Shown piece by piece: positions 33,003 through 46,300 of a DNA stretch of 64,000 nucleotides. The notes beneath the pieces were generated by a model that was not told where the DNA came from, did not search any database, and was given only the letters and a program-made list of their open reading frames with translations. A program made the translations under genes and the position numbers. The DNA is from Chaetoderma sp. LZ-2023a (lineage: Eukaryota; Mollusca; Caudofoveata; Chaetodermatida; Chaetodermatidae), in assembly GCA_034401795.1 (NCBI GenBank), contig CM067370.1, forward strand, positions 68,507,188-68,571,187, written 5' to 3'. Position 1 is the stretch's first letter. Each line of letters opens with the position of its first letter.

Positions 33003-35020
33003 GGTCGGTTGGATTGGTATCCAGTCAAACCTGCTATGGGGACAAGGGGTATTATGAGACCGCCCGGTATAAGATTCACTCTTCATTTAATGTATATATG
33101 CAAGGTAACTACATGTATATTTTTGTACTTTTGATATTTATGAATTGATGCAACATAGTGGACCCTGCTGTATAGTTACCATGTAGTTAGAGAACACCGG
33201 CCTTAGGCAAATTCCTGTGTCCAATTAGGCAATATTGTCGTATCTTATTAGTGGCATACTGTCAAATCCGCTGGGCATTGATTGTAGTAGTAGATCACCT
33301 GACCTAGCAGATTGCGTCATCCTTAATGTGTAGTAATCATGCTTTAACCTCTTAGGGACAACCTTCGGTCAGTCTACAGTCAGACGGGTGGTAGAAATCA
33401 TTAGAGCTATATGTCTTAAGGGCCCATAGATTCCTTGATTCTATTCCAGGCGAGCAATACCTTTGGCTGCCTTGGTGCACAGTCAGACCGGTATAAAGGA
33501 TTGCCTTATTAAGAGATCGGGGGGGGGGGAGGTGGTTGGCTACTGGCCTGGATACTGGATCCGTATATGTATATACATGTATATTGGATCAAACGGTAGT
33601 TTCAAGCATATTCAAGAGACTACTTGTTCGGTTTGGACAACTTTGCGATTCACCTTGGGGTGATCTTTCGTACAGGTTTTTGACAGTATTTTGAACCTCG
33701 GGGCCGCTACGACAGGTATGCATGGTCGGGTAGTTGTCTCCCTTGATTGACAATGGTTGGTGACGGTTTTGTTTCTGACATTGAGTTTCTACATACGGTT
33801 TTGGTTCATATTGATATGTTATTTATTGTACATATACCCAAGTACTTCGCTATAGCTGTATTATGATGTACTTGCAGGTGTGCTACCTTGTGACGGCTGG
33901 TTTCGCACTGGAATGATGGCAACATTCTGCCACATGGCTTGATGCACGTGTATATACATGGCTTTTAGGGTATCACAGTCTAAGGATGCATAGCCTTCAA
34001 GCGTGTGTATTCAGGTGCGGTTGATGGCAGGCCACTGTTTTATTAGGGTGCATTCGAGTGCGAAGCCGGCTGTATGGAGTGTTCAGTGGTAGACGCGGAC
34101 ATGTGTGGGTGTGGAACACCTAGGCACAAGAGGGGCAATAGATTCGTACAACCTAAGTATACGGCACGGACAGCAATAGTACCAGGAACAGCCGGCGGTG
34201 ATTCATCACAGAGGGTGCAATGGAGAACAATACATTCTATGTGTCGACAAGTTTTCGGTGGTATACACTCGATTTATTCAGTCTCACACGAGTAGGCGAT
34301 TACTTTGGATGTGATACAAGTGGTATATTTTATACATATTCATGACATGGGGCGGGGCCCTGACCGAGTCGCAGTGAAGCCTGCCTTATTCCATTTCAAT
34401 TGAAAGCACTATCATGACTATCAGTCCGCTTAACCACAAATCTGGCAATTGCATGTACTTAAGTACATAACGGTGCCTAAATGTCTTTAAAGGTTTTCAA
34501 AGGTTGTACTGAATAAGGCAGGTTACACTGGATGAGGCGGGTTACAAGATATTAGCAATAGGTCTTCACACAGAACAAGAGTGCTCGTCATATGTCATAC
34601 AGAACACTGGGTAGCGGGCCTAGCAATACAATGGCCTTGGTCGATGTGTTCAATTCTAACTTTTGGGGGACTCTCGTGACCAGTTAACTTGTGCAGAGGT
34701 CATTTATGATTGGCATTGAAACAATTTCACTCATAAGTTATTCCATCACAAGTTAGTTTGTCACGTTGCAGCTTGGATGGATAATGTTAAACGGAATCCT
34801 CTAGCGTACGCCTCAATTACAAGTCCTAACTGGCCACTCGTATTGGGCAGTATCCTCCAAAAGTTGACAGTATAATTGAGTACAAATATGAAGTACTGAC
34901 TTTATCATAGAATAGAAAGTACATAATGCAGTATCAATACTCTGATCTATTGTATATAATGTTTATTATTTAAATTTTGCTAACCAATCGGTACCATGGC
35001 TTAATGCAGTGTACACACAG
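33003..35020 (+). other. Long 3' non-coding region of the retrotransposon
   Basis: About 2 kb after the recombinase stop has no convincing reading frame (longest about 70 codons) and only a short G-run at 33,519-33,529. The lipase/SGNH-type extra frame seen in some Ngaro elements is not visible here. This may be a long 3' UTR. Confidence 0.6.
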
Positions 35021-35207
35021 GGTAACCGTTAGTTACCTGGGATCAAATCAAGTGCCATGTACACACTGAGTAACCGTTTGTTACCGTGCTTAAATGCAGA
35101 GCATACATTAATACAGAAGACTGTATTAAGTGTATTTATACATAAGTGGTAATCGCGTGTTACCAGACGGCAAATGCAACGCAAACACATGGTAATCGCT
35201 AGTTACC
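35021..35207. repeat. Four related palindromes GGTAAYCG-NNGTTACC
   Basis: Imperfect 17-bp palindromes lie at 35021-35037, 35069-35085, 35148-35164 and 35191-35207, each preceded by ACACA-like sequence. Starts are 48, 79 and 43 bp apart. Conserved inverted arms with varied centres suggest a repeated protein-binding or RNA-hairpin motif near the element's 3' end. Confidence 0.75.
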
Positions 35208-35307
35208 ATGTATCAAATCAATGAAATGCACACTCAAGGTCTTAGTCATTCAAGTATCAAGGATGCCTAACAATGTTAGGTAACCAGGACATAGGATTGT
35301 TAACCAG

Positions 35308-35362
35308 GACATAGGATATAAGTGCAGGAGCTTCAATCCTATGTCTTTTATGCCAAAATAAA
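35308..35362 (+). terminator. Stem-loop and polyadenylation signal near element 3' end
   Basis: GACATAGGAT (35308-35317) pairs perfectly with ATCCTATGTC (35336-35345) across an 18-base loop. The left arm is a tandem duplicate of 35288-35297, so a competing hairpin is possible. AATAAA at 35357-35362 follows 11 bases later, consistent with RNA 3' end formation shortly before the right repeat. Confidence 0.6.
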
Positions 35363-35407
35363 TATATAATTCATATCCATGTGTTGTGTTATCTGTGCAT
35401 GTGTTAA

Positions 35408-35493
35408 TTGAAGTTTAATGATTAACACCCATTAAACATGATTAACAGATGCACACATTGCAGGGCTACTGGCATATTTCATACGGCCAATTC
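35408..35493 (+). repeat. Right terminal direct repeat of the retrotransposon
   Basis: This matches 27772-27857 at 84 of 86 positions. Here the inverted arms are perfect: GTTTAATG (35413-35420) and CATTAAAC (35430-35437) around a 9-bp spacer. Satellite resumes at 35494 with no further element sequence, so no B2-type repeat is present. Confidence 0.85.
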
Positions 35494-38400
35494 ATGTGCT
35501 TGTTGGTGTGCGCCTGTGTACTTATGCGCTTTCATATGCATGGGCGTATTGATGTGCACCTGTGTACGTATGCGCTTGCATATGCATGTGCGTGTTGGTG
35601 TGCGCCTGTGTACGTATGCGCTTTCATATGCATGGGCGTATTGATGTGCACCTGTGTACGTATGCGCTTGCATATGCATGTGCGTGTTGGTGTGCGCCTG
35701 TGTACGTATGCGCTTTCATATGCATGTGCGTGTTGGTGTGCGCCTGTGTACGTATGCGCTTTCATATGCATGTGCGTGTTGGTGTGCACCTGTCTACGTA
35801 TGCGCTTTCATATGCATGTGCGTGTTGGTGTGCGCCTGTGTACGTATGCGCTTTCATATGCATGTGCGTGTTGATATGCAGCTGTTTAAGTATGCGCTTT
35901 CATATACATGGGCGTATTGATGTGCACCTGTGTACGTATGCGCTTGCATATGCATGTGCATGTTGGTGTGCACCTGTGTATGTATGCGCTTGCATATACA
36001 TGTGTGTGTTGATAGGCGCCTGTGTAAGTATGCGATTGCATATGCATGTGCATTTTGGTGTGCGCCTGTGTAAGTATGCGCTTGCATATACATGTGCGTG
36101 TTGATATGCGCCTGTGTAAGTATGCGCTTGCATATGCATGTGCGTGTTGATATGCACATGTGTAAGTATGCGCTGGCATATACATGTGCGTGTTGATATG
36201 CGCTTGTGTAAGTATGCGCTTGCATATGCATGTGCGTGTTGATATGCACATGTGTAAGTATGCGCTTTCATATGCATGTGCGTGTTGGTGTGCGCCTGTG
36301 TACGTATGCGCTTTCATATGCATGGGCGTATTGATGTGCACCTGTGTACGTATGCGCTTGCATAAGCATGTGCGTGTTGGTGTGCACCTGTGTATGTATG
36401 CGCTTGCATATACATGTGTGTGTTGATAGGCGCCTGTGTAAGTATGCGATTGCATATGCATGTGCATTTTGGTGTGCGCCTGTGTAAGTATGCGCTTGCA
36501 TATACATGTGCGTGTTGATATGCGCCTGTGTAAGTATGCGCTTGCATATGCATGTGCGTGTTGATATGCACATGTGTAAGTATGCGCTGGCATATACATG
36601 TGCGTGTTGATATGCGCTTGTGTAAGTATGCGCTTGCATATGCATGTGCGTGTTGATATGCACATGTGTAAGTATGCGCTTTCATATGCATGTGCGTGTT
36701 GGTGTGCGCCTGTGTACGTATGCGCTTTCATATGCATGGGCGTATTGATGTGCACCTGTGTACGTATGCGCTTGCATAAGCATGTGCGTGTTGGTGTGCG
36801 CCTGTGTACGTATGCGCTTTCATATGCATGTGCGTGTTGGTGTGCGCCTGTGTACGTATGCGCTTTCATATGCATGTGCGTATTGATATGCGCCTATGTA
36901 CGTATGCGCTTTCATATGCATGTGCGTGTTGGTGTGCGCCTGTGTACGTATGCGCTTTCATATGCATGTGCGTATTGATATGCGCCTATGTACGTATGCG
37001 CTTTCATATGCATGGGCGTATTGATGTGCACCTGTGTACGTATGCGCTTGCATATGCATGTGCGTGTTGGTGTGCGCCTGTGTACGTATGCGCTTTCATA
37101 TGCATGTGCGTGTTGGTGTGCGCCTGTGTACGTATGCGCTTTCATATGCATGTGCGTGTTGGTGTGCACCTGTGTACGTATGCGCTTTCATATGCATGTG
37201 CGTGTTGGTGTGCGCCTGTGTAAGTATGCGCTTGCATATACATGTGCTTGTTGATATGCGCCTGTGTAAGTATGCGCTTTCATATGCATGTGCGTGTTGA
37301 TATGCGCCTGTGTAAGTATGCATTTCATTTGCATGTGCGTGTTGATATGCGCTTGTGTACGTATGCGCTTTCATATGCATGTGCGTGTTGGTATGCGCCT
37401 GTGTACGTATGCACTTTCATATGCATGTGCGTGTTGATATGCGCCTGTGTAAGTATGCGCTTGCATATACATGTGCTTGTTGGTGTGCGCCTGTGTACTT
37501 ATGCGCTTTCATATGCATGTGCGTGTTGGTGTGCGCCTGTGTACGTATGCGCTTTCATATGCATGTACGTGTTGGTGTGCACCTGTCTACGTATGCGCTT
37601 TCATATGCATGTGCGTGTTGGTGTGCGCCTGTGTACGTATGCGCTTTCATATGCATGTGCGTGTTGATATGCACCTGTTTAAGTATGCGCTTTCATATAC
37701 ATGGGCGTATTGATGTGCACCTGTGTACGTATGCGCTTGCATATGCATGTGCATGTTGGTGTGCACCTGTGTATGTATGCGCTTGCATATACATGTGTGT
37801 GTTGATAGGCGCCTGTGTAAGTATGCGCTTGCATATGCATGTGCATTTTGGTGTGCGCCTGTGTAAGTATGCGCTTGCATATACATGTGCGTGTTGATAT
37901 GCGCCTGTGTAAGTATGCATTTCATTTGCATGTGCGTGTTGATATGCGCTTGTGTACGTATGCGCTTTCATATGCATGTGCGTGTTGATATGCGCCTGTG
38001 TAAGTATGCGCTTGCATATACATGTGCGTGTTGATATGCGCCTGTGTAAGTATGCGCTTGCATATGCATGTGCGTGTTGATATGCACATGTGTAAGTATG
38101 CGCTTTCATATGCATGTGCTTGTTGGTGTGCGCCTGTGTACTTATGCGCTTTCATATGCATGGGCGTATTGATGTGCACCTGTGTACGTATGCGCTTGCA
38201 TATGCATGTGCGTGTTGGTGTGCGCCTGTGTACGTATGCGCTTTCATATGCATGGGCGTATTGATGTGCACCTGTGTACGTATGCGCTTGCATATGCATG
38301 TGCGTGTTGGTGTGCGCCTGTGTACGTATGCGCTTTCATATGCATGTGCGTGTTGGTGTGCGCCTGTGTACGTATGCGCTTTCATATGCATGTGCGTGTT

Positions 38401-40389
38401 GGTGTGCACCTGTCTACGTATGCGCTTTCATATGCATGTGCGTGTTGGTGTTCGCCTGTGTACGTATGCGCTTTCATATGCATGTGCGTGTTGATATGCA
38501 CCTGTTTAAGTATGCGCTTTCATATACATGGGCGTATTGATGTGCACCTGTGTACGTATGCGCTTGCATATGCATGTGCATGTTGGTGTGCACCTGTGTA
38601 TGTATGCGCTTGCATATACATGTGTGTGTTGATAGGCGCCTGTGTAAGTATGCGCTTGCATATGCATGTGCATTTTGGTGTGCGCCTGTGTAAGTATGCG
38701 CTTGCATATACATGTGCGTGTTGATATGCGCCTGTGTAAGTATGCGCTTGCATATGCATGTGCGTGTTGATATGCACATGTGTAAGTATGCGCTTTCATA
38801 TGCATGTGCGTGTTGGTGTGCGCCTGTGTACGTATGCGCTTTCATATGCATGGGCGTATTGATGTGCACCTGTGTACGTATGCGCTTGCATATGCATGTG
38901 CGTGTTGGTGTGCGCCTGTGTACGTATGCGCTTTCATATGCATGTGCGTGTTGGTGTGCGCCTGTGTACGTATGTGCTTTCATATGCATGTGCGTATTGA
39001 TATGCGCCTATGCACGTATGCGCTTTCATATGCATGTGCGTGTTGGTGTGCGCCTGTGTACGTATGCGCTTTCATATGCATGTGCGTATTGATATGCGCC
39101 TATGTACGTATGCGCTTTCATATGCATGTGCGTGTTGGTGTGCGCCTGTGTACGTATGCCCTTTCATATGCATGTGCGTGTTGATATGCGCCTGTGTAAG
39201 TATGCGCTTGCATATACATGTGCGTGTTGATATGCGCCTGTGTAAGTATGCGCTTGCATATGCATGTGCGTGTTGATATGCGCCTATGTACGTATGCGCT
39301 TTCATATGCATGTGCGTGTTGGTGTGCGCCTGTGTACGTATGCGCTTTCATATGCATGTGCGTATTGATATGCGCCTATGTACGTATGCGCTTTCATATG
39401 CATGGGCGTATTGATGTGCAAATGAGTAAGTATGCGTTTTCATATGCATGTGCGTGTTCGTGTGCGCCTGTGTACGTATGCGCTTTCATATGCATGGGCG
39501 TATTGATGTGCACCTGTGTACGTATGCGCTTGCATATGCATGTGCGTGTTGGTGTGCGCCTGTGTACGTATGCGCTTTCATATGCATGGGCGTATTGATG
39601 TGCACCTGTGTACGTATGCGCTTGCATATGCATGTGCGTGTTGGTGTGCGCCTGTGTACGTATGCGCTTTCATATGCATGGGCGTATTGATGTGCACCTG
39701 TGTACGTATGCGCTTGCATATGCATGTGCGTGTTGGTGTGCGCCTGTGTACGTATGCGCTTTCATATGCATGTGCGTGTTGATATGCACCTGTTTAAGTA
39801 TGCGCTTTCATATACATGGGCGTATTGATGTGCACCTGTGTACGTATGCGCTTGCATATGCATGTGCATGTTGGTGTGCACCTGTGTATGTATGCGCTTG
39901 CATATACATGTGTGTGTTGATAGGCGCCTGTGTAAGTATGCGCATGCATATGCATGTGCGTTTTGGTGTGCGCCTGTGTAAGTATGCGCTTGCATATACA
40001 TGTGCGTGTTGATATGCGCCTGTGTAAGTATACGCTTGCATATGCATGTGCGTGTTGATATGCACATGTGTAAGTATGCGCTTTCATATGCATGTGCGTG
40101 TTGGTGTGCGCCTGTGTACGTATGCGCTTTCATATGCATGGGCGTATTGATGTGCACCTGTGTACGTATGCGCTTGCATATGCATGTGTGTGTTGGTGTG
40201 CGCCTGTGTACGTATGCGCTTTCATATGCATGGGCGTATTGATGTGCACCTGTGTACGTATGCGCTTGCATATGCATGTGCGTGTTGGTGTGCGCCTGTG
40301 TACGTATGCGCTTTCATATGCATGTGCGTGTTGGTGTGCGCCTGTGTACGTATGCGCTTTCATATGCATGTGCGTATTGATATGCGCCT

Positions 40390-43300
40390 ATGTACTTATG
40401 CGCTTTAATATGCATGTGCGTGTTGGTGTGCGCCTGTGTACGTATGCGCTTTCATATGCATGTGCGTATTGATATGCGCCTATGTACGTATGCGCTTGCA
40501 TATGCATGTGCGTGTTGGTGTGCGCCTGTGTACGTATGCGCTTTCATATGCATGGGCGTATTGATGTGCACCTGTGTACGTATGCGCTTGCATATGCATG
40601 TGCGTGTTGGTGTGCGCCTGTGTACGTATGCGCTTTCATATGCATGTGCGTGTTGGTGTGCGCCTGTGTACGTATGCGCTTTCATATGCATGGGCGTATT
40701 GATGTGCACCTGTGTACGTATGCGCTTGCATATGCATGTGCGTGTTGGTGTGCACCTGTGTACGTATGCGCTTTCATATGCATGTGCGTGTTGGTGTGCT
40801 CCTGTGTACGTATGCGCTTTCATATGCATGGGCGTATTGATGTGCACCTGTGTACGTATGCGCTTTCATATGCATGTGCGTGTTGGTGTGCGCCTGTGTA
40901 CGTATGCGCTTTCATATGCATGTGCGTGTTGGTGTGCACCTGTGTACGTATGCGCTTTCATATGCATGTGCGTGTTGGTGTGCGCCTGTGTAAGTATGCG
41001 CTTGCATATACATGTGCGTGTTGATATGCGCCTGTGTACGTATGCGCTTTCATTTGCATGTGCGTGTTGATATGCACCTGTTTAATTATGCGCTTTCATA
41101 TACATGGGCGTATTGATGTGCACCTGTGTACGTATGCGCATGCATATGCATGTGCATGTTGGTGTGCACCTGTGTATGTATGCGCTGGCATATACATGTG
41201 TGTGTTGATAGGCGCCTGTGTAAGTATGCGCTTGCATATGCATGTGCGTTTTGGTGTGCGCCTGTGTAAGTATGCGCTTGCATATACATGTGCGTGTTGA
41301 TATGCGCCTGTGTAAGTATGCGCTTGCATATGCATGTGCGTGTTGATATGCACATGTGTAAGTATGCACTTTCATATGCATGTGCGTGTTGGTGTGCGCC
41401 TGTGTACGTATGCGCTTTCATATGCATGGGCGTATTGATGTGCACCTGTGTACGTATGCGCTTGCATATGCATGTGCGTGTTGGTGTGCGCCTGTGTACG
41501 TATGCGCTTTCATATGCATTGGCGTATTGATGTGCACATGTGTACGTATGCGCTTGCATATGCATGTGCGTGTTGGTGTGCGCCTGTGTACGTATGCACT
41601 TTAATATGCATGTGCGTGTTGGTGTGCGCCTCTGTACGTATGCGCTTTCATATGCATGTGCGTATTGATATGCGCCTATGTACGTATGCGCTTTAATATG
41701 CATGTGCGTGTTGGTGTGCGCCTGTGTACGTATGCGCTTTCATATGCATGTGCGTATTGATATGCGCCTATGTACGTATGCGCTTTCATATGCATGTGCG
41801 TGTTGGTGTGCGCCTGTGTACGTATGCGCTTTCATATGCATGTGCGTATTGATATGCGCCTATGTACGTATGGGCTTTCATATGCATGGGCGTATTGATG
41901 TGCACCTGAGTAAGTATGCGCTTTCATATGCATGTGCGTGTTGGTGTGCGCCTGTGTACGTATGCGCTTTCATATGCATGGGCGTATTGATGTGCACCTG
42001 TGTACGTATGCGCTTGCATATGCATGTGCGTGTTGGTGTGCGCCTGTGTACGTATGCGCTTTCATATGCATGGGCGTATTGATGTGCACCTGTGTACGTA
42101 TGCGCTTGCATATGCATGTGCGTGTTGGTGTGCGCCTGTGTACGTATGCGCTTTCATTTGCATGTGCGTGTTGGTGTGCGCCTGTGGACGTATGCGCTTT
42201 CATATGCATGGGCGTATTGATGTGCACCTGTGTACGTATGCGCTTGCATATGCATATGCGTGTTGGTATGCGCCTGTGTACGTATGCCCTTTCATATGCA
42301 TGTGCGTGTTTATATGCGCCTGTGTAAGTATGCGCTTTCATATGCATGGGCGTATTGATGTGCACCTGTGTACGTATGCGCTTTCATATGCATGTGCATA
42401 TTGATATGCGCCTATGTACGTATGCGCTTTCATATGCATGTGCGTGTTGGTGTGCGCCTGTGTACGTATGCGCTTTCATAGGTATGTGCGTATTGATATG
42501 CGCCTATGTACGTAGGCGCTTTCATATGCATGTGCGTGTTGGTGTGCGCCTGTGTACGTATGCGCTTTCATAGGCATGGGCGTATTGATGTGCACCTGTG
42601 TACGTATGCGCTTTCATATGCATGTGCGTGTTGGTGTGCGCCTGTGTACGTATGCACTTTCATATGCATTGGCGTATTGATGTGCACCTGTGTACGTATG
42701 CGCTTGCATATGCATGTGCGTGTTGGTGTGCGCCTGTGTACGTATGCGCTTTCATATGCATGGGCGTATTGATGTGCACCTGTGTACGTATGCGCTTGCA
42801 TATGCATGTGCGTGTTGGTGTGCGCCTGTGTACGTATGCGCTTTCATATGCATGTGCGTGTTGGTGTGCGCCTGTGTACGTATGCGCTTTCATATGCATG
42901 TGCGTGTTGATATGCGCCTGTGTACGTATGCGTTTTCATATGCATGTGCGTGTTGGTGTGCGCCTGTGTACGTATGCGCTTTCATATGCATGTGCGTGTT
43001 GGTGTGCACCTGTGTACGTATGCGCTTTCATATGCATGTGCGTGTTGGTGTGCGCCTGTGTAAGTATGCGCTTGCATATACATGTGCGTGTTGATATGCG
43101 CCTGTGTACGTATGCGCATTCATATGCATGTGCGTGTTGATATGCGCCTGTGTACGTATGCGCTTTCATATGCATGTGCGTGTTGGTATGCGCCTGTGTA
43201 CGTATGCGCTTTCATATGCATGTGCGTGTTGATATGCGCCTGTGTAAGTATACGCTTTCATATGCATGGGCGTATTGATGTGCACTGTGTACGAATGGGC

Positions 43301-46300
43301 TTGCATATGCATGTGCGTGTTGGTGTGCGCCTGTGTACGTATGCGCTTTCATATGCATGGGCGTATTGATGTGCACCAGTGTACGTATGCGCTTGCATAT
43401 GCATGTGCGTGTTGGTGTGCGCCTGTGTACGTATGCGCTTTCATATGCATGGGCGTATTGAAATGCGCCTATGTACGTATGCGCTTTCATATGCATGTGC
43501 GTATTGAAATGCGCCTATGTACGTATGCGCTTTCTTATGCATGTGCGTGTTGGTGTGCGCCTGTGTACTTATGCGCTTCCATATGCATTTGTGCGTATTG
43601 ATATGCGCCTATGTACGTATGCGCTTTCATATGCATGGGCGAATTGATGTGCACCGGTGTAAGTATGCGCTTTCATATGCATGTGCTTGTTGGTGTGCGC
43701 CTATGTACGTATGCGCTTTCATATGCATGGGCGTATTGATGTGCACCTGTGTACGTATGCGCTTGCACATGCATGTGCGTGTTGGTGTGCACCTGTGTAC
43801 GTATGCGCTTTCATAACCATGGGCGTATTGATGTGCACCTGTGTACGTATGCGCTTGCATATGCATGTGCGTGTTGGTGTGCGCCTGTGTACGTATGCGC
43901 TTTCATATGCATGGGCGTATTGATGTGCACCTGTGTACGTATGCGCTTGCATATGCATGTGTGTGTTGGTGTGCGCCTGTGTACGTATGCGCTTTCATAT
44001 GCATGGGCGTATTGATGTGCACCTGTGTACGTATGCGCTTGCATATGCATGTGCGTGTTGGTGTGCGCCTGTGTACGTATGCGCTTTCATATGCATGTGC
44101 GTGTTGGTGTGCGCCTGTGTACGTATGCGCTTTCATATGCATGTGCGTATTGATATGCGCCTATGTACTTATGCGCTTTAATATGCATGTGCGTGTTGGT
44201 GTGCGCCTGTGTACGTATGCGCTTTCATATGCATGTGCGTATTGATATGCGCCTATGTACGTATGCGCTTGCATATGCATGTGCGTGTTGGTGTGCGCCT
44301 GTGTACGTATGCGCTTTCATATGCATGGGCGTATTGATGTGCACCTGTGTACGTATGCGCTTGCATATGCATGTGCGTGTTGGTGTGCGCCTGTGTACGT
44401 ATGCGCTTTCATATGCATGTGCGTGTTGGTGTGCGCCTGTGTACGTATGCGCTTTCATATGCATGTGCGTATTGATATGCGCCTATGTACTTATGCGCTT
44501 TAATATGCATGTGCGTGTTGGTGTGCGCCTGTGTACGTATGCGCTTTCATATGCATGTGCGTATTGATATGCGCCTATGTACGTATGCGCTTGCATATGC
44601 ATGTGCGTGTTGGTGTGCGCCTGTGTACGTATGCGCTTTCATATGCATGGGCGTATTGATGTGCACCTGTGTACGTATGCGCTTGCATATGCATGTGCGT
44701 GTTGGTGTGCGCCTGTGTACGTATGCGCTTTCATATGCATGTGCGTGTTGGTGTGCGCCTGTGTACGTATGCGCTTTCATATGCATGGGCGTATTGATGT
44801 GCACCTGTGTACGTATGCGCTTGCATATGCATGTGCGTGTTGGTGTGCACCTGTGTACGTATGCGCTTTCATATGCATGTGCGTGTTGGTGTGCTCCTGT
44901 GTACGTATGCGCTTTCATATGCATGGGCGTATTGATGTGCACCTGTGTACGTATGCGCTTTCATATGCATGTGCGTGTTGGTGTGCGCCTGTGTACGTAT
45001 GCGCTTTCATATGCATGTGCGTGTTGGTGTGCACCTGTGTACGTATGCGCTTTCATATGCATGTGCGTGTTGGTGTGCGCCTGTGTAAGTATGCGCTTGC
45101 ATATACATGTGCGTGTTGATATGCGCCTGTGTACGTATGCGCTTTCATTTGCATGTGCGTGTTGATATGCACCTGTTTAATTATGCGCTTTCATATACAT
45201 GGGCGTATTGATGTGCACCTGTGTACGTATGCGCATGCATATGCATGTGCATGTTGGTGTGCACCTGTGTATGTATGCGCTGGCATATACATGTGTGTGT
45301 TGATAGGCGCCTGTGTAAGTATGCGCTTGCATATGCATGTGCGTTTTGGTGTGCGCCTGTGTAAGTATGCGCTTGCATATACATGTGCGTGTTGATATGC
45401 GCCTGTGTAAGTATGCGCTTGCATATGCATGTGCGTGTTGATATGCACATGTGTAAGTATGCACTTTCATATGCATGTGCGTGTTGGTGTGCGCCTGTGT
45501 ACGTATGCGCTTTCATATGCATGGGCGTATTGATGTGCACCTGTGTACGTATGCGCTTGCATATGCATGTGCGTGTTGGTGTGCGCCTGTGTACGTATGC
45601 GCTTTCATATGCATTGGCGTATTGATGTGCACATGTGTACGTATGCGCTTGCATATGCATGTGCGTGTTGGTGTGCGCCTGTGTACGTATGCACTTTAAT
45701 ATGCATGTGCGTGTTGGTGTGCGCCTCTGTACGTATGCGCTTTCATATGCATGTGCGTATTGATATGCGCCTATGTACGTATGCGCTTTAATATGCATGT
45801 GCGTGTTGGTGTGCGCCTGTGTACGTATGCGCTTTCATATGCATGTGCGTATTGATATGCGCCTATGTACGTATGCGCTTTCATATGCATGTGCGTGTTG
45901 GTGTGCGCCTGTGTACGTATGCGCTTTCATATGCATGTGCGTATTGATATGCGCCTATGTACGTATGCGCTTTCATATGCATGGGCGTATTGATGTGCAC
46001 CTGAGTAAGTATGCGCTTTCATATGCATGTGCGTGTTGGTGTGCGCCTGTGTACGTATGCGCTTTCATATGCATGGGCGTATTGATGTGCACCTGTGTAC
46101 GTATGCGCTTGCATATGCATGTGCGTGTTGGTGTGCGCCTGTGTACGTATGCGCTTTCATATGCATGGGCGTATTGATGTGCACCTGTGTACGTATGCGC
46201 TTGCATATGCATGTGCGTGTTGGTGTGCGCCTGTGTACGTATGCGCTTTCATTTGCATGTGCGTGTTGGTGTGCGCCTGTGGACGTATGCGCTTTCATAT

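Larger units (their letters stand above)
27772..35493 (+). mobile_element. Complete tyrosine-recombinase retrotransposon (DIRS order, Ngaro-like)
   Basis: The 7722-bp element carries Gag-like, RT-RNase H and tyrosine recombinase genes, all open and with catalytic residues present. It has no integrase, protease or adenine methyltransferase domain. The recombinase places it in the DIRS order, and the missing methyltransferase favours Ngaro over DIRS1 or PAT (family knowledge). It is bounded by 86-bp direct repeats and inserted in the 46-bp satellite with no target-site duplication, as expected for recombinase-mediated integration. Typical Ngaro elements have split repeats (A1 ... B1-A2-B2); here the repeat lies at both extremes and no B repeat is visible, so the right end may be atypical or truncated. 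Confidence 0.9.

Noticed and set aside
34074..34295. 73-codon frame in the 3' part of the retrotransposon
   Set aside because: It has no recognisable domain and is no longer than chance frames nearby.
35408..35493. Classical LTR retrotransposon ends
   Set aside because: The 86-bp repeats lack TG...CA ends. There is no target-site duplication, and the element encodes a tyrosine recombinase rather than a DDE integrase and protease.
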